Positions 47,944 through 56,864 are shown, counted from the stretch's first letter. The stretch: 64,000 nucleotides of DNA from Flavobacterium sp. (GCA_018883065.1 VEQT01000001.1:33028-97027); one strand, 5' to 3'. Notes: generated from the sequence alone by a model not told the origin. Made by a program: numbers and translations.

Positions 47944-48711
47944 ATGTTGTTATATTCTAAAATAGAAGGACAAGGAAAGCCATTGCTAATTTTACACGGC
48001 TTTTTGGGCATGTCCGACAACTGGAAAACCTTGGGTACGCAATATGCTGCTTTGGGATTTGAAGTGCACCTCATTGACTTGCGCAACCACGGACGCAGTT
48101 TTCACGATGCTGCTTTTTCATATGCCGTGATGGTGCAAGATGTATTGAAATATTGTACTCATTATGGCCTACAAACTATTTCGGTTATGGGTCATTCCAT
48201 GGGTGGGAAGTTGGCTATGCTGTTGGCAACCCAATACCCAAATTTGGTTGCTCAATTGGTAGTTGCCGATATAGGGCCTAAGTACTATCCGCAACATCAC
48301 CATGAAATTTTAACGGGTTTAAATGCCATTGATTTTAGCACACAACCCCAGCGCAACGAGGTTGATACGCAACTGCAAGAGTATATTCCAGACTTTGGCA
48401 CCCGCCAATTTTTGTTAAAGAATTTGTATTGGCAAACACCTGGTCAGTTGGCCTTTCGGTTTAATTTGCCGGTTTTAACCCAAGAAATTGAACAAGTTGG
48501 TACGGCTTTGCCAGAATCTGCGCACTATGATTTACCTACTTTGTTTGTACGCGGTGGCAATTCCAAGTACATTTTGGATACCGATTGGGAGCTCATCTTA
48601 ACGCATTTTCCACTAGCAAAAGTAGAAACCATTCCAAACGTTGGCCATTGGCTGCATGCCGAAAATCCAACCTTATTTTTTTCGATAACCTCCCAATTTT
48701 TAAATTCTTAA
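47944..48711 (+). CDS. Alpha/beta-fold hydrolase (YbfF-like esterase)
   Basis: Cytoplasmic hydrolase of 255 residues with the canonical alpha/beta fold. The oxyanion-hole region is LLILHGFLGMSDNW, the nucleophile elbow GHSMGGKLA gives the catalytic serine near residue 94, and the late VGHWLHAENP gives the catalytic histidine. The sequence layout is closest to YbfF-type acyl esterases, but the substrate is not evident. It lies between pdxJ and a small membrane protein gene in one transcription direction with gaps of 13 and 4 nt. Confidence 0.9.
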   Translation: MLLYSKIEGQGKPLLILHGFLGMSDNWKTLGTQYAALGFEVHLIDLRNHGRSFHDAAFSYAVMVQDVLKYCTHYGLQTISVMGHSMGGKLAMLLATQYPNLVAQLVVADIGPKYYPQHHHEILTGLNAIDFSTQPQRNEVDTQLQEYIPDFGTRQFLLKNLYWQTPGQLAFRFNLPVLTQEIEQVGTALPESAHYDLPTLFVRGGNSKYILDTDWELILTHFPLAKVETIPNVGHWLHAENPTLFFSITSQFLNS

Positions 48712-48715
48712 ACTG

Positions 48716-49057
48716 ATGCAATTACTTATTCGTTTATTTACAACCGCTTTATTGGTGTTACTTATTGCCGAATTATTACCTGGCGTATCCGTAGCTAGTT
48801 TTACTACCTCCTTGCTAGTGGCCTTGGTACTTTCCTTGCTCAATGTATTCATTAAGCCGCTAATTGTTTTATTCACGCTACCAGTTACGCTACTCAGTAT
48901 GGGGCTTTTTTTATTGGTAATCAATGCGTTGATCATTATACTTTGTGCCAAAATTGTAGGCGGATTTGTTATTGATGGTTTTTGGACAGCTTTATTTTTT
49001 AGCATTATTCTATCGCTGTTGCAATCGCTCACCTATTCGCTTACACAAAATAAATAG
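48716..49057 (+). CDS. Phage holin family (PF04020-type) four-helix membrane protein
   Basis: Small membrane protein of 113 residues with four hydrophobic helices (LIRLFTTALLVLLIAELL, SLLVALVLSLLNVFIKPLI, LLSMGLFLLVINALIIILCA, FWTALFFSIILSLLQSLTYS). The short conserved NVFIKPLIVLFTLPVTL is the family hallmark. The phage-holin name is historical: there are no phage genes here and it is a chromosomal membrane protein of unknown function. Confidence 0.87.
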   Translation: MQLLIRLFTTALLVLLIAELLPGVSVASFTTSLLVALVLSLLNVFIKPLIVLFTLPVTLLSMGLFLLVINALIIILCAKIVGGFVIDGFWTALFFSIILSLLQSLTYSLTQNK

Positions 49058-49080
49058 ACCAAATTGTAGGAAGTAAAAAG

Positions 49081-49111
49081 TTGGCTTCGTAGCCAAAAAG
49101 TTATATTTTTG
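49081..49111 (+). promoter_or_regulatory. Promoter of the trigger factor gene
   Basis: A good Bacteroidota promoter: TTG at 49081-49083, 20 nt spacer, TATTTTTG at 49104-49111, then 25 nt to the ATG. The -33 box is part of a perfect 6-bp hairpin TTGGCT/AGCCAA (49081-49086 with 49091-49096). Confidence 0.75.
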
Positions 49112-49136
49112 CCACCCAAATTTAGAAGGTATCCAA

Positions 49137-50465
49137 ATGAAAATCACAAGAAATAATGTAGATGCGTTAAACGCGGTGCTCACCCTCGAAGTAGCCAAAG
49201 CCGATTATGCGCCAAAAGTAGAAGAAGTACTAAAAAAATATTTAAAAACAGCTTCCGTACCTGGATTCAGAAAAGGTGCGGTGCCCATGGGTTTGATTCG
49301 CAAACAATACGGAAAAGCTGTTTTGCTCGAAGAGGTAAACAAAGTAATTCAAGAAAACTTGAATCGTTATTTGCAACAAGAAAAAATTGACATTTTGGGC
49401 AATCCATTGCCTGTTGTGAAAGACGAATTCAATTGGGATGCCGAAGATTTTTCATTTGATTTTGAATTGGGACTTACTCCAGAATTTACAGTGAATTTGG
49501 GTGTAGTAAAAAATGTAACTCAATACACCATTATCGCTGATGATAAGATGCTAGAAGAGCAAGTAGTGCGCATTCGCAAGCAATACGGAAAAATGATTGC
49601 TAAAGATACGATTGCCGAGGGAGACGATATTTCAGGAACCTTTACCCATACTGAAAAAGGCATTGACAGCCCAGCCAAATTAACCTTAGATCTATTTAAA
49701 GACAAAAAAACCGCTGCTCAGTTTATCGGTAAAAAAGTGGGCGATGTAGTGACTGTAAACACCAAAGGGCTTTTTGCTGATGATCACCAATTGATGGATT
49801 ATTTAAAAGTATCGCATGATGACGTGCACGGCTTGGCCATTGATGTTGATTTCACGATTGAAGAAGTAACCACCAGCGAATTGGCCGAGTTAAACCAAGA
49901 GTTTTTTGACAAATTATTTGGTGCTGGTGCAGTGAGTTCAGTTGCCGAGGTGAAAGCCAAAATCAAAGAGGATGCCGAAAAGCAATTTGCCACCCAAGCC
50001 GATCAAAAGTTCTTGAATGATGTAACGAGTTCCTTGATTGAAAACACCAAATTTGAGTTGCCAGCTACTTTCTTGAAAAAATGGATCCAAACGGTAGGCG
50101 AAACTCCCCTTACAGTCGAACAAGCCGAAGCCGAGTATGCCCGTTCAGAAAATGGCTTGCGTTACCAATTGATCGAAGGCAAAATCATGTCCGACAACAA
50201 GCTACAAATTACGTTTGAAGATTTAAAATCTTACACAGCCGAGTTGATCAAAAAACAAATGGCCCAATTTGGCCAGCTCAACCCATCTGATTCAGAAGTA
50301 GAGGGTATTGTGGCGCGTGTGTTGTCCAACCAAGAAGAGGTGAAACGTTTGTCAGATCAAGTGATGAGTGAGAAAATGCTCAACCTGTTCAAAACCGAAA
50401 TTAAAGCCAAAACAAAAGAAGTGAATTACGACGATTTCATCAAAGCCTCTTACGGCGAAATGTAA
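49137..50465 (+). CDS. tig: Trigger factor
   Basis: Ribosome-associated chaperone and peptidyl-prolyl isomerase for nascent chains. It has 442 residues. The N-terminal ribosome-binding domain contains the signature region SVPGFRKGAVPMGLIRKQYG at about residues 37-56. The central PPIase-like part (about 150-240) is diverged, as is usual in Bacteroidota. The helical C-terminal domain ends with YDDFIKASYGEM. It is followed by clpP and clpX, the common tig-clpP-clpX order. Confidence 0.95.
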   Translation: MKITRNNVDALNAVLTLEVAKADYAPKVEEVLKKYLKTASVPGFRKGAVPMGLIRKQYGKAVLLEEVNKVIQENLNRYLQQEKIDILGNPLPVVKDEFNWDAEDFSFDFELGLTPEFTVNLGVVKNVTQYTIIADDKMLEEQVVRIRKQYGKMIAKDTIAEGDDISGTFTHTEKGIDSPAKLTLDLFKDKKTAAQFIGKKVGDVVTVNTKGLFADDHQLMDYLKVSHDDVHGLAIDVDFTIEEVTTSELAELNQEFFDKLFGAGAVSSVAEVKAKIKEDAEKQFATQADQKFLNDVTSSLIENTKFELPATFLKKWIQTVGETPLTVEQAEAEYARSENGLRYQLIEGKIMSDNKLQITFEDLKSYTAELIKKQMAQFGQLNPSDSEVEGIVARVLSNQEEVKRLSDQVMSEKMLNLFKTEIKAKTKEVNYDDFIKASYGEM

Positions 50466-50485
50466 TCGAAAAATACTATCTTTGA

Positions 50486-50520
50486 GCGTCAAAGTCCTAT
50501 TCGATTTTGGCGCTTTTTTT
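50486..50520 (+). terminator. Terminator between tig and clpP
   Basis: Stem GCGTCAAA/TTTGGCGC with one T-G wobble (50486-50493 with 50506-50513), 12-nt loop, then seven T residues. A -7-like TATCTTTG sits just before it at 50477-50484, so attenuation or overlapping signals are possible. Confidence 0.78.
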
Positions 50521-50556
50521 ATTTAAATTATCTTATCATTTCAACTATTTTATCAG

Positions 50557-51258
50557 ATGAACTACGGAAAAGACCCCAAAGCTTCGCTCGAGATGGCGAA
50601 ACAGTTTAAGCGATTTGCAACCAAAGACCACGGCGTGAACAGTTTGTATTTTGACAAAATCACACAAGCCATGACGCCCACCAATATGACACCTTACATC
50701 ATCGAAGAACGTCAATTGAATATTTCTCAGTTGGACGTTTTTTCGCGTTTAATGATGGACCGCATCATCTTTTTGGGCACAGGCATTGACGACCAAATTG
50801 CCAATATTGTACAAGCGCAGTTGTTGTTTTTAGAAAGTGTGGATGGCAGCAAAGACATTCAAATTTATTTGAATTCACCTGGCGGAAGTGTGTATGCCGG
50901 TTTGGGAATTTACGATACCATGCAGTATATCAAACCCGATGTGGCTACGATTTGTACGGGAATGGCCGCTTCTATGGGTGCTGTTTTGTTGTGTGCTGGA
51001 GCAGAAGGAAAACGTTCGGCCTTGCCGCATTCACGCGTGATGATTCATCAACCGTCGGGAGGCGCACAAGGCGTGGCCACCGATATGGAAATCAACTTGC
51101 GCGAAATGCTCAAACTCAAAGATGAACTGTACCACATTATTTCTCGTCATTCGGGCCAAACTTTTGAGAAAGTATTCAAAGATTCCGAACGCGATTACTG
51201 GATGATCGCCGACGAGGCTAAAGAGTATGGTATGATAGATGAAGTGTTGAGGAGATAA
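50557..51258 (+). CDS. clpP: ATP-dependent Clp protease proteolytic subunit
   Basis: Serine peptidase that forms the 14-mer chamber of ClpXP and ClpAP. It has 233 residues. The catalytic serine is Ser139 in GMAASMGAVL, His164 is in RVMIHQPSGGA, and the Asp lies in the DSERDYWM region or just after it. LNSPGGSVYAGLGIYDTM is the family signature. The N-terminus is about 35 residues longer than in E. coli, possibly a propeptide. It lies between tig and clpX. Confidence 0.97.
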   Translation: MNYGKDPKASLEMAKQFKRFATKDHGVNSLYFDKITQAMTPTNMTPYIIEERQLNISQLDVFSRLMMDRIIFLGTGIDDQIANIVQAQLLFLESVDGSKDIQIYLNSPGGSVYAGLGIYDTMQYIKPDVATICTGMAASMGAVLLCAGAEGKRSALPHSRVMIHQPSGGAQGVATDMEINLREMLKLKDELYHIISRHSGQTFEKVFKDSERDYWMIADEAKEYGMIDEVLRR

Positions 51259-51400
51259 TATTTTGTTTCAGGTTTTAAGTTTCATGTTGTAATGAAATCA
51301 GAAAACAAAAGTTAATGAAGAGAATATACAACTGTTTAAAGGGTTATGTTTCATAAATTAATATGTCTAGTTCGATTAAAATAAAGATAATCTAAGCAAA

Positions 51401-51425
51401 AAACCTGAAACCTGAAACCTGAAAC
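51401..51425 (+). repeat. Heptamer repeat AAACCTG x3 upstream of clpX
   Basis: Three perfect copies of AAACCTG followed by AAAC, ending 13 nt before the clpX ATG. The inverted motif GTTTCAGGTTT occurs 126 bp upstream at 51265-51275, just after clpP. The 180-bp clpP-clpX gap is otherwise A/T rich without a gene. Confidence 0.8.
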
Positions 51426-51438
51426 AAAGAAAACACCA

Positions 51439-52671
51439 ATGGCAAAACCAAGTTTAGATTGTTCCTTCTGCGGACGTAAAAAAGCAGAAACCGCGGTATT
51501 AATTGCAGGCATTGACGCGCACATTTGCGACAAATGCATTGAGCAAGCCCACGGCATTATTGTAGAAGAATTAAAATCATCAACTCATGCCGGAAAATCG
51601 GCCGATTTGGTGTTGCAAAAACCCCATGCCATACGAGCCTTTTTGGATCAATATGTGATTGGCCAAGACCAAACCAAAAAAGTCATGGCTGTTGCGGTGT
51701 ACAACCACTACAAACGTTTGATGCAACAGGAATTGAACGACGAGGTAGAGATTGAGAAAAGCAACATTTTAATGGTGGGGCAGACCGGAACCGGGAAGAC
51801 GTTAGTAGCCAAAACCATTGCTAAAATGCTGGATGTACCTTTGGCTATCGTAGATGCTACTGTATTGACCGAAGCGGGTTATGTGGGAGAAGATGTAGAA
51901 AGCATTCTTACTCGTTTGTTACAGGCCGCCGATTATGATGTGGCCAAAGCCGAACGCGGCATTGTCTTTATTGATGAGGTGGATAAAATTGCACGAAAAA
52001 GTGATAATCCATCCATAACGCGTGACGTATCAGGCGAAGGCGTACAACAAGCCTTATTGAAATTACTCGAAGGCACCGTGGTAAATGTTCCCCCCAAAGG
52101 AGGTCGAAAGCACCCGGATCAGAAATTTGTTGAAGTGAATACCAAAGATATTTTGTTTATCGCTGGAGGAGCTTTTGACGGAATTGAACGCATCATATCT
52201 AAACGCCTCAATCGCCAAGCCGTAGGATATAGTACTTCCAAAAACGCCGAAAACATTGACAAAGACAATTTGTTGCAATACCTGATTCCCAAAGACGTGA
52301 AAGATTTTGGTTTAATTCCCGAAATCATTGGCCGTTTGCCCGTGCTCACCCATATGGATCCATTGGATCGCGCAACACTTCGAGCTATTTTGACCGAGCC
52401 TAAAAACGCCTTGATCAAGCAATACCAAAAATTGTTTGCGATGGATGAGGTTGATTTTAGTATCTCAGCAGAAGCCTTAGATTTCATTGTAGACCAAGCC
52501 TTGGCCTATAAACTGGGCGCTCGTGGATTGCGTTCGTTATGCGAGGCCATCTTGACTGATGCTATGTATGATTTGCCAAGTTCTGATGACAAAGTCTTAC
52601 ATATAGATCAAGAATATGCTGAACAGGCGTTGCATAAAAATTTATTAAAACGATTAGAGATTGCCTCCTAA
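51439..52671 (+). CDS. clpX: ATP-dependent Clp protease ATP-binding subunit ClpX
   Basis: AAA+ unfoldase that feeds substrates to ClpP. It has 410 residues. The N-terminal zinc-binding domain carries Cys8, Cys11, Cys30 and Cys33 ([19 protein letters not shown]). Walker A GQTGTGKT is at 113-120, Walker [11 protein letters not shown] follows, and the pore/RKH region includes [15 protein letters not shown]. The sensor-2 region is [14 protein letters not shown]. It ends before a strong terminator. Confidence 0.97.
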   Translation: MAKPSLDCSFCGRKKAETAVLIAGIDAHICDKCIEQAHGIIVEELKSSTHAGKSADLVLQKPHAIRAFLDQYVIGQDQTKKVMAVAVYNHYKRLMQQELNDEVEIEKSNILMVGQTGTGKTLVAKTIAKMLDVPLAIVDATVLTEAGYVGEDVESILTRLLQAADYDVAKAERGIVFIDEVDKIARKSDNPSITRDVSGEGVQQALLKLLEGTVVNVPPKGGRKHPDQKFVEVNTKDILFIAGGAFDGIERIISKRLNRQAVGYSTSKNAENIDKDNLLQYLIPKDVKDFGLIPEIIGRLPVLTHMDPLDRATLRAILTEPKNALIKQYQKLFAMDEVDFSISAEALDFIVDQALAYKLGARGLRSLCEAILTDAMYDLPSSDDKVLHIDQEYAEQALHKNLLKRLEIAS

Positions 52672-52676
52672 CTAGT

Positions 52677-52705
52677 AAATCCCAATGTAAATTGGGATTT
52701 TTTTT
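52677..52705 (+). terminator. Rho-independent terminator after clpX
   Basis: Ten-bp stem AAATCCCAAT/ATTGGGATTT (52677-52686 with 52691-52700), 4-nt loop, T-tract to 52705. It overlaps the stop codon of the convergent EamA gene. Confidence 0.88.
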
Positions 52706-53585
52706 ATGCCCTTTTTTTATAGTTCACGAGCACCACACCACTCACAATTACAGCGGTTGCCAAAATGATTCGCGGGGTAATGGTTTCATCCAAAATGAGC
52801 CATCCAAAAAACAGGGCGATGACCACATTTACATAGGCCAATACCGTGACGCGCGTAGAAGACCATTGCGTCATGAGGTAATTGTAGGCCACATAGCCAA
52901 CCACTGAACCAAAAAGTGCCAAGTAAATTACCGCGCCCATACTGCGCGAACTCCATGTACTGGGTTCAATTGCGCCATATGATCCTAGGTGAATCCCGCA
53001 TAAAATAGTGCCGGCAATAAGCATTTGCAAACTCACATTGATGAGCATGCCCAACGGATTTGATTTGGCCTTCTTAGTAACTAATGTTCCTGCAGACCAA
53101 GCAATGATGGCCAATAGCAGCGCGCCGACTCCCTCGCGGTATTCGGGTTTCATGAAATCAGACATGTTGTTTTCGTAGAGTAAATACATCCCAAATAGCC
53201 CAAGAAAAATTCCAGCTATGGTTTTAAGCGAAAGCTTTTCATAGCCCAAGGCCAAATTGAACAGCAACACCACCAAAGGCGATAAGGTAGACAGTAAGGA
53301 GGCCAAACCGCTGCTGATGAATTTCTCTGAATAGGTGGTGAGTCCGTTGCCAATTACAATCATCAATAAGGCCAAGACCAATGCTCGTGCAAGATGATGC
53401 AGCTGGATCCGTTCTGTTTTTTTTGTTGCAATCAAAAACAACATAATCAAACTGCCCGACAGTATATTTCGTAAGCCCGAAACCAAAAAGGGCGGAATGG
53501 TTTCTACGCCTATGCGGATGCCTAGAAAAGTTGTGCCCCAAAAGAAGCCCACGCAAAAAACAGCTAGATACAGTTTAGTTTTCAA
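52704..53585 (-). CDS. EamA/DMT family transporter
   Basis: Ten-helix drug/metabolite-type transporter in the inner membrane. Two EamA halves are visible: about 5-135 starting LYLAVFCVGFFWGTTFLGIR, and about 145-290 with IIAWSAGTLVTKKA and YVNVVIALFFGWLILDET. I place the start at TTG 53585 (293 residues), because it lies 10 nt after the small lipoprotein's stop and begins right before helix 1. A GTG at 53636 in the same frame would overlap that gene by 41 nt. The substrate is unknown. Confidence 0.88.
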   Translation of the reverse strand: MKTKLYLAVFCVGFFWGTTFLGIRIGVETIPPFLVSGLRNILSGSLIMLFLIATKKTERIQLHHLARALVLALLMIVIGNGLTTYSEKFISSGLASLLSTLSPLVVLLFNLALGYEKLSLKTIAGIFLGLFGMYLLYENNMSDFMKPEYREGVGALLLAIIAWSAGTLVTKKAKSNPLGMLINVSLQMLIAGTILCGIHLGSYGAIEPSTWSSRSMGAVIYLALFGSVVGYVAYNYLMTQWSSTRVTVLAYVNVVIALFFGWLILDETITPRIILATAVIVSGVVLVNYKKRA

Positions 53586-53595
53586 TTGATTCGAT

Positions 53596-53733
53596 TTAAC
53601 TGTTGGGTTGAGCCTGATTAATAATATGTTTTTCACTCGAGATTACACAGCGTTTACCATAACATTTCATGCGTTTTGGTCCGCAAGCAAAACAGCAGAT
53701 TAGAAGCAAAGATAAGAGTAGACGTTTTTTCAT
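53596..53733 (-). CDS. Small predicted lipoprotein (45 residues)
   Basis: A 45-codon frame from ATG 53733 to TAA 53596 that encodes a strong lipoprotein signal: MKKRLLLSLLLICCFACG, with the lipobox Cys at residue 17. It continues with a short basic, cysteine-bearing mature part (PKRMKCYGKRCVISSEK). The mature chain would be about 29 residues with two further cysteines. It is too short for common gene-finder cutoffs. It starts 7 nt after the GH3 stop and ends 10 nt before the likely EamA start, which supports translation. No family recognised. Confidence 0.7.
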   Translation of the reverse strand: MKKRLLLSLLLICCFACGPKRMKCYGKRCVISSEKHIINQAQPNS

Positions 53734-53740
53734 CAGAAGG

Positions 53741-55255
53741 TTAGGCTTGCATCGCGAGGAGTTCTTCTAGGTAATCGCGTTGGTTGGACAAGCGTGGAAT
53801 TTTGTGTTGACCACCTAATTTGTTGTGTGTTTTGAGCCAGTCGTAAAATAAATTGGTACGTGCGACATTTATTTTTAGTGGGTTGAGCGTCATGTTGTTG
53901 TAGCGCTTGGCCTCGTAATCAGAATTTATACTTTGTAAATTTAGGTCAAGCGTATGGCTAAATTCAGCAAGTGAATCTGGTGCTTTTTCAAATTCGATGA
54001 CCCATTCGTGCGCACCTTTTTCTTTGCCTTTCATAAATACAGGGGCTACAGTATAATCTTTTACCGAACAGTTTAATTTGTTGCAAGTGAGACTTAAGGC
54101 TTTGTCGGTGTTTTCGACCATCAATTCTTCGCCAAATACATTAATGTGGTGCTTGGTTCTACCCGTTACGCGAATGCGGTAGGGACTAAGCGAGGTAAAT
54201 CGTACGGTATCACCTATAAGATAACGCCACAAGCCCGAGTTGGTGGTAATTACAATGGCGTAGTTTTTTTCGAGTACGACATCGGCCAAACGAACTACGT
54301 GTTGCTGGGGTGTGCCATAACTATCCATCGGTATAAATTCATAGAAAATCCCATAATCGAGCATGAGTAACAAATCATTGGAGAAGTTTTGGTCTTGTAT
54401 GGCAAAAAAACCTTCAGAGGCATTGTAGATTTCGTAGTATTTAAAATCAGTTTTAGGAACCAATTGCTGGTATTGCGCACGATACGGATCAAAACTTACT
54501 CCGCCGTGAAAATACACTTCCAAGTTGGGCCAAATGTCAAGCAAATTCCCCGCTTGGGATTCTTCCAAAATTCGGTTCAAGAGTACCAACATCCACGATG
54601 GAACACCGGCAAAACTGGTCACATTTTCGTTTCGCGCTTCTTTGATAATGGCTGGAATTTTGGTTTCCCATTCACTCATCAACGAAGTTTTGCTGCTGGG
54701 TGTGCTACTAAATTCGGCCCAAATGGGCATGTTTTCAATGAGTATGGCCGAGAGGTCGCCAAAATAGGTGTTGTTGTTTTCGTATATCTGCGAACTGCCA
54801 CCTAGTCGTAAACTCTTCCCCAAAAACATTTCAGAGTTTTCATTGTTGTTCAAATACAAACAAAGCAAATCTTTACTGCCTTTGTAATGGCAATCTTCCA
54901 ATGCTTCTTTGCTTACTGGAATAAATTTGCTTTTGGCATTGGTGGTTCCGCTCGATTTGGCAAACCACTTGATGGGTGTGGGCCAAAATACATTTTGTGC
55001 TCCGTTGCGCGTTTGTTGAATGAGGGGTTCCAAATCTTCGTAGCTCGAAACCGGCACACGTTCGCTAAAAGCAGCATAGGATTTAATCGAATCAAAGCCG
55101 TATTGCTGGCCCACTTGCGTGTTTTCGGCACTGCGAATGAGTTTCATAACCAGTTCTTCTTGTACTTCGTTGGGGTATTTTAAAAACAACTCCATTTGAT
55201 GAATGCGTTGTTTTAAAACCCAGGTTGCAATCGAATTGAGGAGAGGAAACGGCAT
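53741..55255 (-). CDS. GH3 auxin-responsive promoter family protein
   Basis: Adenylate-forming acyl-acid amido synthetase family protein, 504 residues. In plants GH3 enzymes conjugate auxin or jasmonate to amino acids; the bacterial substrate is unknown. The P-loop-like FAKSSGTTNAKSKFIPVS (near residue 105), YNASEGFFAIQD and YRIRVTGRTKHHINVFGEEL are the adenylation motifs. GH3 homologues are widespread in Bacteroidota. It heads a leftward run with the small lipoprotein and the EamA transporter, so a shared substrate or pathway is possible but speculative. Confidence 0.92.
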   Translation of the reverse strand: MPFPLLNSIATWVLKQRIHQMELFLKYPNEVQEELVMKLIRSAENTQVGQQYGFDSIKSYAAFSERVPVSSYEDLEPLIQQTRNGAQNVFWPTPIKWFAKSSGTTNAKSKFIPVSKEALEDCHYKGSKDLLCLYLNNNENSEMFLGKSLRLGGSSQIYENNNTYFGDLSAILIENMPIWAEFSSTPSSKTSLMSEWETKIPAIIKEARNENVTSFAGVPSWMLVLLNRILEESQAGNLLDIWPNLEVYFHGGVSFDPYRAQYQQLVPKTDFKYYEIYNASEGFFAIQDQNFSNDLLLMLDYGIFYEFIPMDSYGTPQQHVVRLADVVLEKNYAIVITTNSGLWRYLIGDTVRFTSLSPYRIRVTGRTKHHINVFGEELMVENTDKALSLTCNKLNCSVKDYTVAPVFMKGKEKGAHEWVIEFEKAPDSLAEFSHTLDLNLQSINSDYEAKRYNNMTLNPLKINVARTNLFYDWLKTHNKLGGQHKIPRLSNQRDYLEELLAMQA

Positions 55256-55352
55256 GTTTCTGAGTTTGGGGTTATGATAATTGCACGGCGAATGATAACT
55301 TTACCAAAAATAGCAATTTTAGTTTAATACCCTAATTCAAACTCTTCTACAA

Positions 55353-56150
55353 ATGACATTCGAAGGTGTACTTACCAAAATGCAAACTGAATGGAGTAAT
55401 CCCATCAATTACTATATGGTGTTTGATTCGGGTTTTATGCACGTGAACCAATTGTTGAATAAAGAAATTACAATGGCATTCACCGGGTATCAGTGTTTGA
55501 ATTGCGGATCTCCAAAGAAAATTTTTCGCCAAGGATTTTGCTTTGATTGTTTCAGTTCGAGTCCGGCAGTGGGCGATTGGATCATGAAGCCCGAACTCAG
55601 TACTGCTCACTTGGGTATTGCCGATCGCGATTTGGATTACGAATCTCGGGTACAATTGCAGCCGCATTTGGTGTATTTTGCGGTTTCGAGCGAAATTAAA
55701 GTAGGAGTAACTCGTGGCACGCAAATGCCTACCCGTTGGATTGACCAAGGTGCCGAAATGGCTTTGCCTATTGTAGAAGTGCCCAATCGCTATTTGGCCG
55801 GGATAACCGAGGTAGCGCTTAAAAGTTATTATGCCGATAAAACCAATTGGCGCAAAATGCTCACCAACGACATCATTTCGGTTGATTTATTTGCCGAACG
55901 CAATAAAATAAAAGACTTGCTGCCAGCCGAAGTGCAACCTTATTTTGAAACCACTTCCCCCAAATTGTGCGCTTTAGATTATCCTGTGTTGCAGTATCCC
56001 AAAAGCATTACCTCTTTGAGTTTAGAAAAAACACCTGTTTTTACGGGAGTACTCATGGGCATCAAAGGACAGTATTTGTTGTTTGCCGATGGAACCGTAT
56101 TTAACGTGCGCTCGGCCGAAGGGCAAAAAATAACACTCACTTTAAATTAA
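55353..56150 (+). CDS. DUF2797 domain-containing protein
   Basis: Protein of 265 residues of the DUF2797 family, function unknown. A possible zinc-binding cluster is CLNCGSPKKIFRQGFCFDC near residues 49-67. The conserved central part (HLVYFAVSSEIKVGVTRGTQ, PTRWIDQGAEMALPIVEVPN) resembles a GIY-YIG-like or RNA-associated module; that comparison is tentative. It is divergent from the GH3 gene across 97 bp and ends 6 nt before the next gene, so the two may be co-transcribed. Confidence 0.88.
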   Translation: MTFEGVLTKMQTEWSNPINYYMVFDSGFMHVNQLLNKEITMAFTGYQCLNCGSPKKIFRQGFCFDCFSSSPAVGDWIMKPELSTAHLGIADRDLDYESRVQLQPHLVYFAVSSEIKVGVTRGTQMPTRWIDQGAEMALPIVEVPNRYLAGITEVALKSYYADKTNWRKMLTNDIISVDLFAERNKIKDLLPAEVQPYFETTSPKLCALDYPVLQYPKSITSLSLEKTPVFTGVLMGIKGQYLLFADGTVFNVRSAEGQKITLTLN

Positions 56151-56156
56151 ACCTAT

Positions 56157-56489
56157 ATGAAAATTTATTATTTCCTATTTTTAGCTTGTTTTGCCCTACC
56201 GTCTCAAGCTCAAAAAGTATTTTCGGTGGCCTATGCCAATCAGGCCGATGTGAAAGTTTTTGTAACCGATTACGAAAACCAAGCCGATCTAAAAGTCTAC
56301 AAAGTTGCCTATTCGAACCAAGCAGGGAAAAATGACGGCAAATGGTTTTTTACCGATTATGCCAACCAGGCCGATAAAACCGTCTATTTTGTACAATACG
56401 CCAACCAAGCTGACCTAAAAATTTACTTTGTAAAATATGCCAATCAAGCGGGTTGGAATAATAAGGGGAAACAGCAGGTGATGTACTAG
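56157..56489 (+). CDS. DUF6150-type (7_1 septoil-knot family) secreted repeat protein
   Basis: Protein of 110 residues. A signal peptide (YYFLFLACFALPSQAQ) is followed by about seven short repeats of the form VxxxxYxNQAD/G plus a KVYxV or KVFxV strand (FSVAYANQADVKVFVTDYEN and so on). The pattern matches the family formerly called DUF6150, described as having a deeply knotted 7_1 fold. The match is by recall. The repeats are imperfect at DNA level, so they are old. Role unknown; the sequence implies a compact, extracytoplasmic beta protein. It lies 6 nt after the DUF2797 gene and before a long repeat-rich gap. Confidence 0.8.
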   Translation: MKIYYFLFLACFALPSQAQKVFSVAYANQADVKVFVTDYENQADLKVYKVAYSNQAGKNDGKWFFTDYANQADKTVYFVQYANQADLKIYFVKYANQAGWNNKGKQQVMY

Positions 56490-56591
56490 CCGAAAGTCAT
56501 AAAGTTGTAAAGTCGAAAGTCGTAAAGTCAAAAGTCGAAAGTTGAAAGTCAAAAGTCAAAAGTCAAAAGTCGAAAGTGGTCTATACTAAGA

Positions 56592-56644
56592 ACGTCATTG
56601 CGAGGAAGAATGACCAAGCAATCTTTTCGCAACACAGATTAGTA
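56592..56644 (+). repeat. 53-bp dispersed repeat, copy 1
   Basis: Begins ACGTCATTGCGAGGAAGAA and ends ACACAGATTAGTA. It matches 56865-56918 except for one T/AC difference. The inverted pair ATTGC/GCAAT within it can form a hairpin. The CATTGCGAGG...AAGCAATC type of motif is a dispersed repeat I recall from many bacteria. Confidence 0.85.
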
Positions 56645-56864
56645 TAATCTCAACAATCAATAAGATTTTTTAAAACCAACGCTTCGGGACAAATCAACAT
56701 TCGTGCATTTGTGGCTGAAAGCTAACTGCTATCAGCTATCAGCAAACAGCCGTTCATAGTATACATCCCAAAACTCCCCTCTTGAGAGGGGTTGGGGGTG
56801 TGTTTTGGGTTATCAGTTGTCTGTTGTCTGTTGTCTGTTGTTGGTTCTCTATTGTCTGCATAAC

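Noticed and set aside
48716..49057. Prophage remnant suggested by a phage holin family name
   Set aside because: The protein is a chromosomal four-helix family member, and no other phage-like gene, integrase or att site is visible.
51401..51425. AAACCTG tract as a small CRISPR array
   Set aside because: The repeat unit is 7 bp and perfectly tandem with no spacers, and there are no cas genes nearby.
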